DNA of 64,000 nt from Acidimicrobiaceae bacterium. GTDB taxonomy: Bacteria; Actinomycetota; Acidimicrobiia; Acidimicrobiales; RAAP-2. Shown here piece after piece: positions 1-8,031 of this stretch. Below the pieces are notes generated by a model. The model was not told where the DNA came from and did not search any database. It saw nothing but the letters and a program-made list of their open reading frames with translations. The position numbers were made by a program, and so were the translations under genes. Each line of letters starts with the position of its first letter. Position 1 is the stretch's first letter. The stretch lies in contig PMFN01000031.1 of the NCBI GenBank assembly GCA_003155135.1, forward strand, positions 62,001 to 126,000, written 5' to 3'.

Positions 1-232
1 GCGCTGTGTTGGGAGTCATCGAATTTTGATACCTTCTGAAGGCCATTTCGTGCCTGGAGATCGCCGTAGTCGACAATCAACCTGCCGTCCATGCGGTTGG
101 TGGAACCGGACCATCCGGCCTTCTCCCTTGGGGGTAGAACAGATGCTATTTCAGCTATCCTGCAATGTACAGAGCGCGTCTGACGACCGGTCCACCATCG
201 CCGAAAAGGCCAGCATCCCTTGAGAGGCCAGC

Positions 233-1081
233 ATGGGGTTCAAGAGCTTGGCTGAGGCCTTCGCACAGACGCCGACGCTGACCATCTTTGTCGTTATCGC
301 GTGGACAGCCTTCGGGCTGCTTATCGGCTCATTTCTGAATGTCGTCATTTACCGGGTGCCGCGTTCGATGTCGATCGCCCTTCCGCCATCGCATTGCCCT
401 ACGTGCAACACGCAGTTGTCCGCGCTCGACAACGTGCCGCTGCTCTCTTGGCTGGTCCTCCGCGGCCGCTGCCGGACGTGCCACGTGGCGATCTCGGCCC
501 GCTATCCAGCCGTAGAACTCGGCACCGCTGTGGGGTTCGGTCTGGTTGCGTGGGCGGTGGGAATCCGGCCCGCAGCACTCGCACTCTCACTGTGCTGGGC
601 CCTCGGCATCGTCGTCTCTGGCATCGACCTGGACGGGCTCGCAGCCGGCTTCGTGCTGCTCGTACTGCTGTGGATTGGGCCGGTTGCACTCGTAGTCATA
701 AGCCTTGTTGACGCCAATGCATCAAGGGCGCTGGCCGTCGTATTCTCGGCGCTCGCCGGCGGTTGCATTGCCCTTCTCGGCGAATGGCTGCGCAGCTCTG
801 AGAGCGCCGGCGAGCTACCGAAGGGCCCCACGATCGCGCGAATGTCGTGTGTTGCTGCAGTGACTGGAGCCGCCGCCTACCTCTGGCCCTACGCGGCCGC
901 CCTGAGCATCGGATGGCTCATCCTCGTCCTGCTGACGCTCCGTGCGCCCAGACAACCCGCCGTAGATGACCGCAGCGTTGGCGACATAGTGCTCAGAGTG
1001 CGAACGTCGATTCCACTGTGGGTGCTCGCGGCAGGCTCGTTCGCTGCCTTGGCCGTTGGCTGCGCGATCTACCGGATCTGA
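233..1081 (+). CDS. Prepilin peptidase-like membrane protein, catalytic domain degenerate
   Basis: This 282-aa polytopic membrane protein resembles type IV prepilin leader peptidase/N-methyltransferase (PilD, family A24). The N-terminal domain is clear: GSFLNVVIYRVP at about residues 32-43, a CPTC knuckle at 55-58, a second Cys pair at 80 and 83 (RGRCRTC), then ISARYPAVEL. The C-terminal protease half is degenerate. An IDLD motif remains at 131-134, but the PD that should follow is absent. The second-aspartate motif GxGD is not found; the equivalent stretch near 190-205 carries no Asp. It may be an inactive relative, or may keep only the methyltransferase-type domain. The ATG follows GAGAGG. 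The neighbouring pilin and PilM/N/O genes fit a pilus role. Family membership is sure; activity is doubtful. Confidence 0.75.
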   Translation: MGFKSLAEAFAQTPTLTIFVVIAWTAFGLLIGSFLNVVIYRVPRSMSIALPPSHCPTCNTQLSALDNVPLLSWLVLRGRCRTCHVAISARYPAVELGTAVGFGLVAWAVGIRPAALALSLCWALGIVVSGIDLDGLAAGFVLLVLLWIGPVALVVISLVDANASRALAVVFSALAGGCIALLGEWLRSSESAGELPKGPTIARMSCVAAVTGAAAYLWPYAAALSIGWLILVLLTLRAPRQPAVDDRSVGDIVLRVRTSIPLWVLAAGSFAALAVGCAIYRI

Positions 1082-1093
1082 GCCGCCGGCGCC

Positions 1094-1405
1094 TCAGCCG
1101 TACGCGGCGCCGCGCAGTTCATCGATGCTGAGCTCTGCGGTGGCTTCGCCGCCACACTGCGGGCAGTGCTCAACATGGCGCCACGAGCGCAGAAGGCGCG
1201 AGCCTTCCGGGTTGAGGAACACGACGAACGACTCCGAGCTGTCGTCCAGCTCCAAGCCGAAGTACGGCCTCCACGCTGTCGACGCGCTCGGCGCATCGAG
1301 GTCGAGTCCTTTGAGGATGCGACGGAAACGCATGCGGGTCGCGTCGAAAATCCAGGTGCTGTGGCAGGACTCCAACACCAGAGGGTTCCCTGGTTCGCTG
1401 ATCAT
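1094..1405 (-). CDS. Conserved hypothetical protein, about 103 aa
   Basis: I do not recognise a named family. The 103-aa product is soluble, mixed alpha/beta and acidic, with no signal peptide or membrane segment. One CPQC knuckle lies near residues 81-84, but a second pair that would complete a zinc ribbon is missing. The composition (many Trp, Phe and charged residues in ordered runs) looks like a real protein, unlike the opposing frames. It ends convergently against the prepilin-peptidase-like gene, 12 bp apart. The start has no obvious ribosome binding site, so the N-terminus is uncertain. Confidence 0.5.
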   Translation of the reverse strand: MISEPGNPLVLESCHSTWIFDATRMRFRRILKGLDLDAPSASTAWRPYFGLELDDSSESFVVFLNPEGSRLLRSWRHVEHCPQCGGEATAELSIDELRGAAYG

Positions 1406-1549
1406 CGTGCCATCATGCCCGAGAGCATTGGGAGATGAAACTTCGTTCCCATTGCGATTCGGTGACGGACGCCAACGTCCCAGCTGGTAGGCAGTTTTTC
1501 GTCCAGAAACCGGAGCAGAACGGAGCAGAACAGTACGAGTGCTCGCTAC

Positions 1550-2899
1550 TCAGAGGGGGCCGCCGTCGTGTTTGCGTCCGGGCAGCTCCTCTTTCTTGGA
1601 GAGCAACGCGTCCAGCGTCATCGCGACGACTCGTCGCGTCTCTGAAGGGTCGATCACGGCATCGACAAAGCCACGCTCCGCTGCCGGCCACGGTGTGAGA
1701 AAGGTCGCTTCGTAGGCATCTTGGAGCGGCTTGCGGTCCTCGGGCGAGGCGCGCCGATGGAGGATCTGCACTGCCCCTTGCGCTCCCATGACTGCCACTT
1801 CGGCGCCCGGCCATGCAAGGCAGGCGTCATTGCCCATGCCTTTTGAGTCCATGACGATGTAGGCGCCCCCGAACGCCTTGCGCAGAATCACGCAGATGCG
1901 AGGAACGGTTGCCTCTGCGTAAGCAAATGCGAGCTCGGCACCGTGGCGGATCATCCCCCGCCATTCAAGGTCCTTGCCGGGCAGAAACCCGGGCGTATCC
2001 ACCAGTGTGAGTAGTGGAACGTTGAACGCATCGCAGAGTCGAACGAAGCGCGCCGCCTTCTGCGAAGCAGGAATGTCCAGCGTGCCGGCGAGGGAACGAG
2101 GTTGATTCGCCACAACGCCCACGCTTCGAGAGCCGATTCGCGTGAACATGGTGACCAACTGCGGCGCCCACCGGGGCCACAGTTCGAGCGCGTCGCCGTC
2201 GTCGGCAATGGCTCGAACAACCTCTCGCACGTCGTACGAAGCCGAATTGCGGCTCGGGACGAGGTCCTGCAGTTCGGCAATCAGCCGGTCTTCGGGATCG
2301 TCAGTTTTCCGATGGGGAGGCACCTCGTCAGCGTGATCAGGCAGATAACCGAGCAACTCCCCCACCGCCACCAGTGGATCGTCGGATTCGACTGTGCATA
2401 GGCCGCTCGCCCGGGCATGCACGGCGACTCCTCCCAGGTCCTTCAAGCTGACCTTTACTCCCGTGAACTCAGCAACCATTTCTGGTCCAGAGACGAATGC
2501 GACGGCGTCGGGGGTCATGACTACCATGTCGGCCAACCCGAGCAGGAGAGCCGGACCTGAGATCACGGGACCGGTGACGATGGCGATGACCGGAACGATC
2601 CCGAGGCAACCCGCTATTGCGGCGGCGGCACCGCCCCAGCCATGGAGCGCATCGACTCCTTCGATCACGTCCGCGCCGCTCGACGCAAGTTCGAGCACCA
2701 GGGGGATCCTGAGCTCGAGGGCGAGCTCGGCTGCACCTCTCAGCTCGTCGCCATCCCTCCGGGAAAGGGCCCCCCGCCGCCGGTCAGAAACCGTCCGAGC
2801 CATGACGACTTGGCGACCGTCAATGTCACGGCATTCGACTTCGACCGTTCCGTCGACTCGCGCTCGGGTCGACAGCGTCGAGCGGTCCGTGGTGGTCAT
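1550..2899 (-). CDS. Acyl-CoA carboxylase carboxyltransferase (beta) subunit
   Basis: At 449 aa this is a crotonase-fold carboxyltransferase of the AccD/PccB family. It transfers CO2 from carboxybiotin to acetyl-, propionyl- or a related acyl-CoA. The C-terminal half has typical features: LVDTPGFLPG for acyl-CoA/biotin binding, the Gly-rich RKAFGGAY segment, and AWPGAEVAVMGAQGAVQIL near the C-terminus. The N-terminal half carries the matching domain (GGAAAAIAGCLGIVPVIAI). It is somewhat shorter than the usual ~510-530 aa, mainly at the N-terminus. The ATG at 2899 is chosen because AGGA lies 8 nt upstream; ATG at 2929 is the alternative. A biotin carboxylase/BCCP subunit is encoded at 38.0 kb. 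Acyl-CoA specificity cannot be read from sequence. It stands alone between pilus genes. Confidence 0.85.
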   Translation of the reverse strand: MTTTDRSTLSTRARVDGTVEVECRDIDGRQVVMARTVSDRRRGALSRRDGDELRGAAELALELRIPLVLELASSGADVIEGVDALHGWGGAAAAIAGCLGIVPVIAIVTGPVISGPALLLGLADMVVMTPDAVAFVSGPEMVAEFTGVKVSLKDLGGVAVHARASGLCTVESDDPLVAVGELLGYLPDHADEVPPHRKTDDPEDRLIAELQDLVPSRNSASYDVREVVRAIADDGDALELWPRWAPQLVTMFTRIGSRSVGVVANQPRSLAGTLDIPASQKAARFVRLCDAFNVPLLTLVDTPGFLPGKDLEWRGMIRHGAELAFAYAEATVPRICVILRKAFGGAYIVMDSKGMGNDACLAWPGAEVAVMGAQGAVQILHRRASPEDRKPLQDAYEATFLTPWPAAERGFVDAVIDPSETRRVVAMTLDALLSKKEELPGRKHDGGPL

Positions 2900-3059
2900 C
2901 AGATCGATCCTAGGTTCGATGAAGACCATGACTTCCAGTTGGTTCCTGTGCGGGTTACAGTAAGCGTGGATTCGGCGGAATGTGGATGATCCAACACTCC
3001 GAAAACGGCTCCAAAACAGCCAGATATCGACGTTCGCATTACTCCAGGGGGCCCCGTAG

Positions 3060-4739
3060 ATGGCGCAGGGAATCGTCGGCCTTGACATTGGCTCAAGTGC
3101 CGTGCGCGCGGTTGAGCTCACGGTTGACGAAAGGGGCATCGCCAGCGTGTCCGCATTCGGACAAGTTGGACTCCATGAGGGGCTAGTTGTCGGCGGAGAA
3201 GTTCGCGAGAGCGCCGAAGTGGGTTCGTCGATCCGGCGACTTTGGCAGCAAGGGGAGTTCTCCGAAAAGCGAGTCCACATCGGAGTTGCTGGCCTTCGAG
3301 TAATAACCCGCGAACTCGACCTACCACTCGTGGCTCCGACCGAACTCGACAGCGCTGTTCGTTACCAAGCCGCCGACGTCATTCCTTTCCCGGTCGAACA
3401 ATCGATGACCTCTGCGAAGGTCCTCCAAGAATTCAAAAGTCCGGATGGTGCTCCGATGTTGAGGGTGCTCGTCGCGGCAGCCCATCGCAGCGTGATTGAC
3501 AGCGTGGTAGAAGCCGTACAGGCGGGCGGACTCGACCCAATCAGCATCGATCTCGACTCTGCCGCGATTGCTCGGTCGTTTCGAGACGATGCGTTGCAAG
3601 GTCTCGAAGCCGTGGTCTCGATCGGCTCGGCACTGACTCTCGTCGTGATCCACAAACGTGGGCAGGTTCAGTTCGTCCGGACGATCGACCTTGGTGGCCA
3701 GACGATCACCGAAGCGATAGCTGGAACATTCGACATTCCGCTCCAGGATGCCGAAATGCTCAAGTTTCGACTTGTCGATCCGACGTTTAACGACCCCAGT
3801 TCCCGAAGAGCGGGCGAAGCCGCCGTCCGAGCCATAGTCGCGGAAATCCAAAGTTCGTTGCAGTTCTTCTCTTCGCTACCAGAGCGAGAACCCATTCAAA
3901 GAATTGTGCTGACGGGTGGCGGCTCACGCGCTGCCGGTCTGCTGGACCAGCTGAGTGAGTCGTTGGCTTGGCCAGTCTTGCCAATCGTCAGTCCGCCGAA
4001 CGTGGACCTCCGGCGTCTGGGCTTGACTGCTGAGCAGAGCGCCGTAATCGGTACGACTCTTCCAGTGCCTCTTGGACTGGCACTTCCTGATCCATACAGC
4101 AAGCCATTTAACCTGCTTCCTCCCGAAATCGAGGAGAAGATCGCTGCACGCAAGGTCAAGCGTTTCGTTTTCGCTATCGCTGCAATTGTCTTGGTTGTTG
4201 TCCTCGGACTCTCAGCATGGCGATTTTTGAACATTCGTTCAGCCCGGAACCAGGTGAACGCCCTGAGCTCCCAAGTTGCCACGATCCAGAATGTGGACAT
4301 CCCCAAGTACAACCAAGCTGTTGCGCTAAAGAACTCAGTGGCAGCACAACAAGCGAGAATCTTGCCTGCAGTGACCGGTGAAATTGACTGGCTCGTGGTC
4401 CTGAATCAGCTTTCTCAGTATCTAACTCCGGCCGCGACGTTCTCTGGTCTAGATATGGCGCCAATACCGACAACTGCTTCTACGACTGCACCGTCGAGTA
4501 CGGCCAAAACCTCGCCCGCAACTACTGAAGTGGGGACTGTCACTGGAGGCGTAACTGTCGGATCGCTCGCTGAGGTCACGACTTGGGGTCAGCTTCTTTC
4601 CAGCGCTCCCGTCTTCTTCAACGTGACGACTGGCGGTCTTTCCGCCGGCGCAGACGGTGTGTCCTTCAGTGCATCCATGAGCATCAATGCCCTCGCCACA
4701 AGTACGAGGGCGGCCCAGTTCTCCCAGGTGCTCCCATGA
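3060..4739 (+). CDS. PilM-PilN fusion, type IV pilus assembly
   Basis: This 559-aa protein joins two pilus assembly proteins that are usually separate. Residues 1 to ~335 form a PilM-type actin-like ATPase: GLDIGSSAVRAVEL at the N-terminus, RYQAADVIPFPVEQ, and GGGSRAAGLLDQL as the C-terminal nucleotide-binding motif. Residues 350-357 read FNLLPPEI, the short cytoplasmic motif with which PilN grips PilM. A single membrane segment (~366-387), a coiled stretch and a Thr/Ser-rich linker (~475-500) precede the final periplasmic-like domain. AGGGGG precedes the ATG. It overlaps pilO by ATGA, so the genes are translationally coupled. Fusion fixes the PilM:PilN ratio at 1:1 and tethers the ATPase to the membrane. 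Confidence 0.88.
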   Translation: MAQGIVGLDIGSSAVRAVELTVDERGIASVSAFGQVGLHEGLVVGGEVRESAEVGSSIRRLWQQGEFSEKRVHIGVAGLRVITRELDLPLVAPTELDSAVRYQAADVIPFPVEQSMTSAKVLQEFKSPDGAPMLRVLVAAAHRSVIDSVVEAVQAGGLDPISIDLDSAAIARSFRDDALQGLEAVVSIGSALTLVVIHKRGQVQFVRTIDLGGQTITEAIAGTFDIPLQDAEMLKFRLVDPTFNDPSSRRAGEAAVRAIVAEIQSSLQFFSSLPEREPIQRIVLTGGGSRAAGLLDQLSESLAWPVLPIVSPPNVDLRRLGLTAEQSAVIGTTLPVPLGLALPDPYSKPFNLLPPEIEEKIAARKVKRFVFAIAAIVLVVVLGLSAWRFLNIRSARNQVNALSSQVATIQNVDIPKYNQAVALKNSVAAQQARILPAVTGEIDWLVVLNQLSQYLTPAATFSGLDMAPIPTTASTTAPSSTAKTSPATTEVGTVTGGVTVGSLAEVTTWGQLLSSAPVFFNVTTGGLSAGADGVSFSASMSINALATSTRAAQFSQVLP

Positions 4740-5356
4740 ACAGAGCGGGACTGATCAAGGGTTTGCGAACATGGCCGGTACTGGCAACGATCGCTATCGT
4801 CGTTGTCGGACTGCTCGTTTGGCTCTTTGCCTACTTCGTCCCACAGGGCAAGAAACTCTCCTCCCTCAAAGCTTCGGAGACGCAGCTTCAATCAGAACAA
4901 CTGACTCTGGAAGGCCAATTGGCCCAGCTCAAGCACGATTCGGCTGAGAGTCCAGCGCTGCTCGCGCGGCAGGCGCAACTGACAACGGCCGTGCCGCCGG
5001 ATGCCGAGGTGTTCACGTACATCCAGCAGATCTCGGAAGTGGCTTCGGCGTCCGGAGTGACGATAAACAGCCTTGCTCCAGGAACAGTTGCAGCACCGAC
5101 GGCCACGAGCACTTCGTCAGGATCGGCTGCTCCCAGCAATTATTCCGTCATTCCGATCACACTGGCGGTGACCGCAACATACGACTCGGAACTGAACTTT
5201 CTAAAGAACATCTACGCCATGCCCAGATTGACCGTCGTCAATTCCCTGTCGCTCTCTGGGGGTGGCCCTAAGACCACGAGGTCCACTCCGCTCGCCGTTT
5301 CGATGTCCATGACAATCTTTACTACGGCTCCAGCAACTGTGGCGCCTGCTAACTGA
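4736..5356 (+). CDS. PilO-like inner-membrane pilus assembly protein
   Basis: The 206-aa product has a short cytoplasmic N-terminus, one membrane helix (~12-34), a coiled-coil stretch (~40-70), then a compact C-terminal domain with PPDAEVFTYIQQISEVASASGV. That layout is typical of PilO (GspM/PilO superfamily), which dimerises with PilN in the alignment complex. The start ATG overlaps the stop of the PilM-PilN fusion (ATGA). The stop in turn overlaps the next start (TGATG), so three genes form a coupled operon. The Ser/Thr-rich loop near residues 118-130 is low complexity. Identification rests on architecture and position more than on sequence identity. Confidence 0.75.
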   Translation: MNRAGLIKGLRTWPVLATIAIVVVGLLVWLFAYFVPQGKKLSSLKASETQLQSEQLTLEGQLAQLKHDSAESPALLARQAQLTTAVPPDAEVFTYIQQISEVASASGVTINSLAPGTVAAPTATSTSSGSAAPSNYSVIPITLAVTATYDSELNFLKNIYAMPRLTVVNSLSLSGGGPKTTRSTPLAVSMSMTIFTTAPATVAPAN

Positions 5357-5646
5357 TGGGACGGAACGCGATGAGGCAAACGAAATTTTGGATTCGCACG
5401 CCGAAGTCTCGGCCTGGCCACTTGGCAGCTGGGTGCGTGATCCTGACGATCGCTCTCGCCGGATGTGGCACGACAGCTGCAAGCACTGACAGCTCCAGTG
5501 GATCGCTCGTTCAGTCGACCACAACGACGCCAATCAACACAACGACTTCGACGACAGCGGCACCACTTCCTTCCTGCGGTGCCACACGCGATCCGCTAGA
5601 CCCGACAGTCGCGGCTCCCCCAGCCAATTCGGCTGCACGCTGTTAG
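5356..5646 (+). CDS. Small Thr/Ser-rich putative lipoprotein of the pilus operon
   Basis: This 96-aa protein has a basic N-terminus, a hydrophobic stretch (~22-36) and a lipobox-like ALAGC with Cys37. That predicts signal peptidase II cleavage and lipidation. The mature part is almost entirely Thr, Ser, Pro and Ala, with two further Cys residues near the C-terminus. The start overlaps the pilO stop (TGATG), so it is translated with the pilus operon; ATG at 5371 is an alternative. It sits where Gram-negative clusters encode the PilP lipoprotein, but shows no similarity I can recognise. Function unknown. It ends 3 bp from a convergent gene. Confidence 0.6.
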   Translation: MGRNAMRQTKFWIRTPKSRPGHLAAGCVILTIALAGCGTTAASTDSSSGSLVQSTTTTPINTTTSTTAAPLPSCGATRDPLDPTVAAPPANSAARC

Positions 5647-5649
5647 GAG

Positions 5650-7002
5650 CTAACCAACTTTCGCAGGTGCTCGAAGATCTTGGGCAAATCCGTCCGATCC
5701 TCGGCTGGCAGGACTGAAGAGCCATTCGCTCTGCAGCCCGGAGTACAGCACGACAGCGATGGCTCCAATCAGGGGCAACCACCAAGCCCACGGGCTCAGG
5801 TATTTCTCGCTCCAGTAAACGGCGAAAATGGCAGCCGCCGTCGCCGTGACGCACCGCCAACGCCCAGCCCGAAAGGCGCAGATCATGCCGAACGCCAGTG
5901 GTGGCCAAAGGTAGTAGGGCGTCATCACCGGCTCCATCAGTGACCAGCAGGCCAAGACCACGGCAGCCAACCAAAACTGTGCAACGGTACCGAGCATTCT
6001 CCTTCGGGCAAGTAGTCCTAGAGCACACGCAATAGCCAGGGCGATTAGTCGACCAGGACCAGGCGAAACGACATCGGTCAATTTGTCGGCGTGAAGAGTC
6101 AACACAAAGTGCCCGTTCAACCATTCAGCCTGGTTCACAACAGCACGACTTTCAGGTGCCAGCCGGATTGCGAGTGGCAAGAGAGGGGTTGGATGATTGA
6201 TACCAGGAAACGTTGGCTGTTGAATCAGCGCGTAGGTCGCGTCATGCCACGACTGCACTAGTGGAATGACCAAGAGCACGAGTGAGGGAACTACCACTCG
6301 CGAAAGGAACCGAATCGATGAGCGCAATTCGAGGGCAACGAGCGCCACGGGCACTAAGAGGAGGGTGAAGGGCTGAAAGAGGACTGCAGCACCCAACAAC
6401 CAACCACCACTTCTCCATCGATTCGAATAGCACGCAAGTAGCGCGTAGACAGCAAAACTAAGGGCGACCGCGTCTTCTGGATGTCCCCAGACAACGATGA
6501 CCGGCCACAGCAATACCGCTTGAGCGCAACAAAGCACCAACCTGCGCCGTCTAGGTACCTCTAGAAATTCGGCGGCGGCATCCAGAGCGACAAGTGCACT
6601 TCCCCCACACAAGAGGCTTACAAGATCAAGCATCGGCCATGCAGTTGGGTGCGGATTGGCCCATGGGAATGACTCGGAGAGTCCAAAATGTGACGCCAGC
6701 ACAGCGAAGGGCGACAGAAGGACGGCCAGACCAGGCGTGGTGATATAGCCAGTCCCGCGAGCATAGATGTCGCCGAGGTCTCCCCAGCCGATGTAATGAG
6801 CTGCGCGGAATGAGCCCCAGATATCGCCGGGCTGCATCCAGAATTGGTGGTGAAGGACCAAGGGGGCCCAGAGCGCACTGTAAAGCAAGCCGACGGCCAC
6901 AAAGAGCGCCGCAACCGAGAGGCCGATTCGGCGCCGCATCAACGCTGCGTGAACACCCATCATCTCATCACGCGACGGATATCGGAAACGTTGAGCAGCC
7001 AC
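5650..7002 (-). CDS. Polytopic membrane protein resembling GT-C (GT87-like) glycosyltransferases
   Basis: The 450-aa product has about ten predicted membrane helices. A large first extracytoplasmic loop and the pattern WGHPEDAVALSFAVYALLA followed by GAAVLFQPFTLLLVP recall polyprenol-phosphate-sugar-dependent GT-C mannosyltransferases (DUF2029/GT87). Such enzymes glycosylate lipids or secreted proteins on the outer face of the membrane. Lying between the pilus assembly genes and the pilin gene, it could modify the pilin; that is inference. GTG at 7002 is the furthest start. A shorter ATG start near 6963 is equally possible, as neither has a good Shine-Dalgarno. A hairpin separates it from the upstream pilin gene. 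Confidence 0.6.
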   Translation of the reverse strand: MAAQRFRYPSRDEMMGVHAALMRRRIGLSVAALFVAVGLLYSALWAPLVLHHQFWMQPGDIWGSFRAAHYIGWGDLGDIYARGTGYITTPGLAVLLSPFAVLASHFGLSESFPWANPHPTAWPMLDLVSLLCGGSALVALDAAAEFLEVPRRRRLVLCCAQAVLLWPVIVVWGHPEDAVALSFAVYALLACYSNRWRSGGWLLGAAVLFQPFTLLLVPVALVALELRSSIRFLSRVVVPSLVLLVIPLVQSWHDATYALIQQPTFPGINHPTPLLPLAIRLAPESRAVVNQAEWLNGHFVLTLHADKLTDVVSPGPGRLIALAIACALGLLARRRMLGTVAQFWLAAVVLACWSLMEPVMTPYYLWPPLAFGMICAFRAGRWRCVTATAAAIFAVYWSEKYLSPWAWWLPLIGAIAVVLYSGLQSEWLFSPASRGSDGFAQDLRAPAKVG

Positions 7003-7062
7003 AGCTCCGCTGGGATCAGCATTGCTTCCGCCTCACTCAGATCTCCCTTGAGGTAGAGACAT

Positions 7063-7107
7063 GATTCGGGCCCGAGCCGGTCGCGTCGACCAACTCGGAC
7101 CCGAATC
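7063..7107 (-). terminator. Terminator-like hairpin after the pilin gene
   Basis: Arms GATTCGGGCCCGAG (7063-7076) and CTCGGACCCGAATC (7094-7107) pair over 14 bp with one G-T-type mismatch around a 17-nt loop. The hairpin lies just downstream of the pilin stop and upstream of the membrane glycosyltransferase-like gene. No T-run follows, so it may act as an attenuator or 3'-end stabiliser. It would help keep pilin expression much higher than that of the next gene. Confidence 0.55.
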
Positions 7108-7130
7108 GGAGTCCTGCTAAATCAGCTGAA

Positions 7131-7727
7131 TCAGGTGGGATAGCTGGAAAGGAACGTCAGGCCTGTCGTAAGAGCCGCAGCCCCGCAGGTGACGGTGGTC
7201 GACGTGGGGTACGAGCTGTAGTAGTCCCCTTGCTTAGCCACCGTCATGTTGGCGCTCAACCCAGTCGGAGGATTGGTTGCTGTCTGATCGTCCACCGCAA
7301 CCCAGCAGGTGCCGCTTTGCGAAAGGCTAGTCATGACGATCGTGCCATTGTCGGTCGAAACTGCAACGCTGACCGTGTTCGACGGAGAAGAAGTTGCCGT
7401 GCCCGTCACGAACGACAGTGAAGGCTCTGCGGTATTCAGCGCCGTGGTGATTGCCGTCGGGTAACTTCCATTGTTGTTTGCCGAGACCGTCTTCGCCACG
7501 ATCAAAGCGTTCGTCAGATTCGACTGCGACGCTCTGTCCTGAGCGCCACCCTTGACGCCAAGGAATGTCGGAATGGCGATTGCCAGCAAGATAGCCAGAA
7601 TGAGCAGCACGACCATCAGTTCGATGAGTGTGAAGCCCTCTTCGGACTCTTCACCGAGACGCTCTGCGTTCCGGTGAGCAAGGCGCTCACGAAGCTGTGA
7701 GACCTTAGAAGTTGTGGTCGTGTGCAT
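7131..7727 (-). CDS. Type IV pilin (prepilin)
   Basis: This 198-aa prepilin has a long 31-residue charged leader ending in EEG, followed by FTLIELMVVLLILAILLAIA. That is the classic class III signal. Cleavage is expected after Gly31, leaving N-methyl-Phe and Glu5 (FTLIE) for pilin assembly. The globular part carries two Cys residues (SGTCW and TVTCG) that probably form a D-loop-like disulfide, and it is rich in Thr, Ser and Asn. ATG 7727 is chosen because AAGGGG lies just upstream; an upstream ATG at 7781 would add 18 residues. It is the only pilin in the window and the likely major or a minor subunit of the pilus built by PilMN/PilO. Confidence 0.9.
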   Translation of the reverse strand: MHTTTTSKVSQLRERLAHRNAERLGEESEEGFTLIELMVVLLILAILLAIAIPTFLGVKGGAQDRASQSNLTNALIVAKTVSANNNGSYPTAITTALNTAEPSLSFVTGTATSSPSNTVSVAVSTDNGTIVMTSLSQSGTCWVAVDDQTATNPPTGLSANMTVAKQGDYYSSYPTSTTVTCGAAALTTGLTFLSSYPT

Positions 7728-7772
7728 GTCCCCCCTTACGAGGTCACAAAAGTCTGAATAGGAATTTGCATT

Positions 7773-7789
7773 GTGAGTCAATGACTCAC
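7773..7789. promoter_or_regulatory. Perfect 17-bp palindrome in the pilin promoter region (putative operator)
   Basis: GTGAGTCAATGACTCAC is a perfect inverted repeat (8+1+8) centred 54 bp upstream of the pilin start. On the minus strand it contains TTGACT, a good -35 hexamer. A protein bound here would therefore block or modulate transcription towards the pilin gene. The rest of the 304-bp divergent gap (7728-8031) holds only AT-rich promoter-like sequence (for example around 7820-7835) and no further gene that I can see. The binding factor is unknown. Confidence 0.5.
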
Positions 7790-8031
7790 GGGTATCGTAT
7801 CCACTCTGTCACTCGAATGCAATATATCTTTTGTGCGAGTTTCGCTGTGGCTTGCGCAGGTTGTGGATAAATGGAACTGCGGCCGAGAAAACTGCTCTCT
7901 CCAATGACACTTTCGGATTAGGACACCTTACCAAGGGAACTTCTAGGAGTATCCTCGCCTCCGACGATCAGTCGCCTACGATTGGCCTCGAGCGCGGAGC
8001 ATTGCCGCTCCTCCGAAGGGGAGAAACCCAC

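Noticed and set aside
26-223. 65-aa frame at the left edge
   Set aside because: Composition is unlike real genes here, there is no ribosome binding site, and no homology is recognised.
1511-1530. Tandem 10-bp repeat (CGGAGCAGAA twice)
   Set aside because: Two copies only, in a short gap; no link to a known element.
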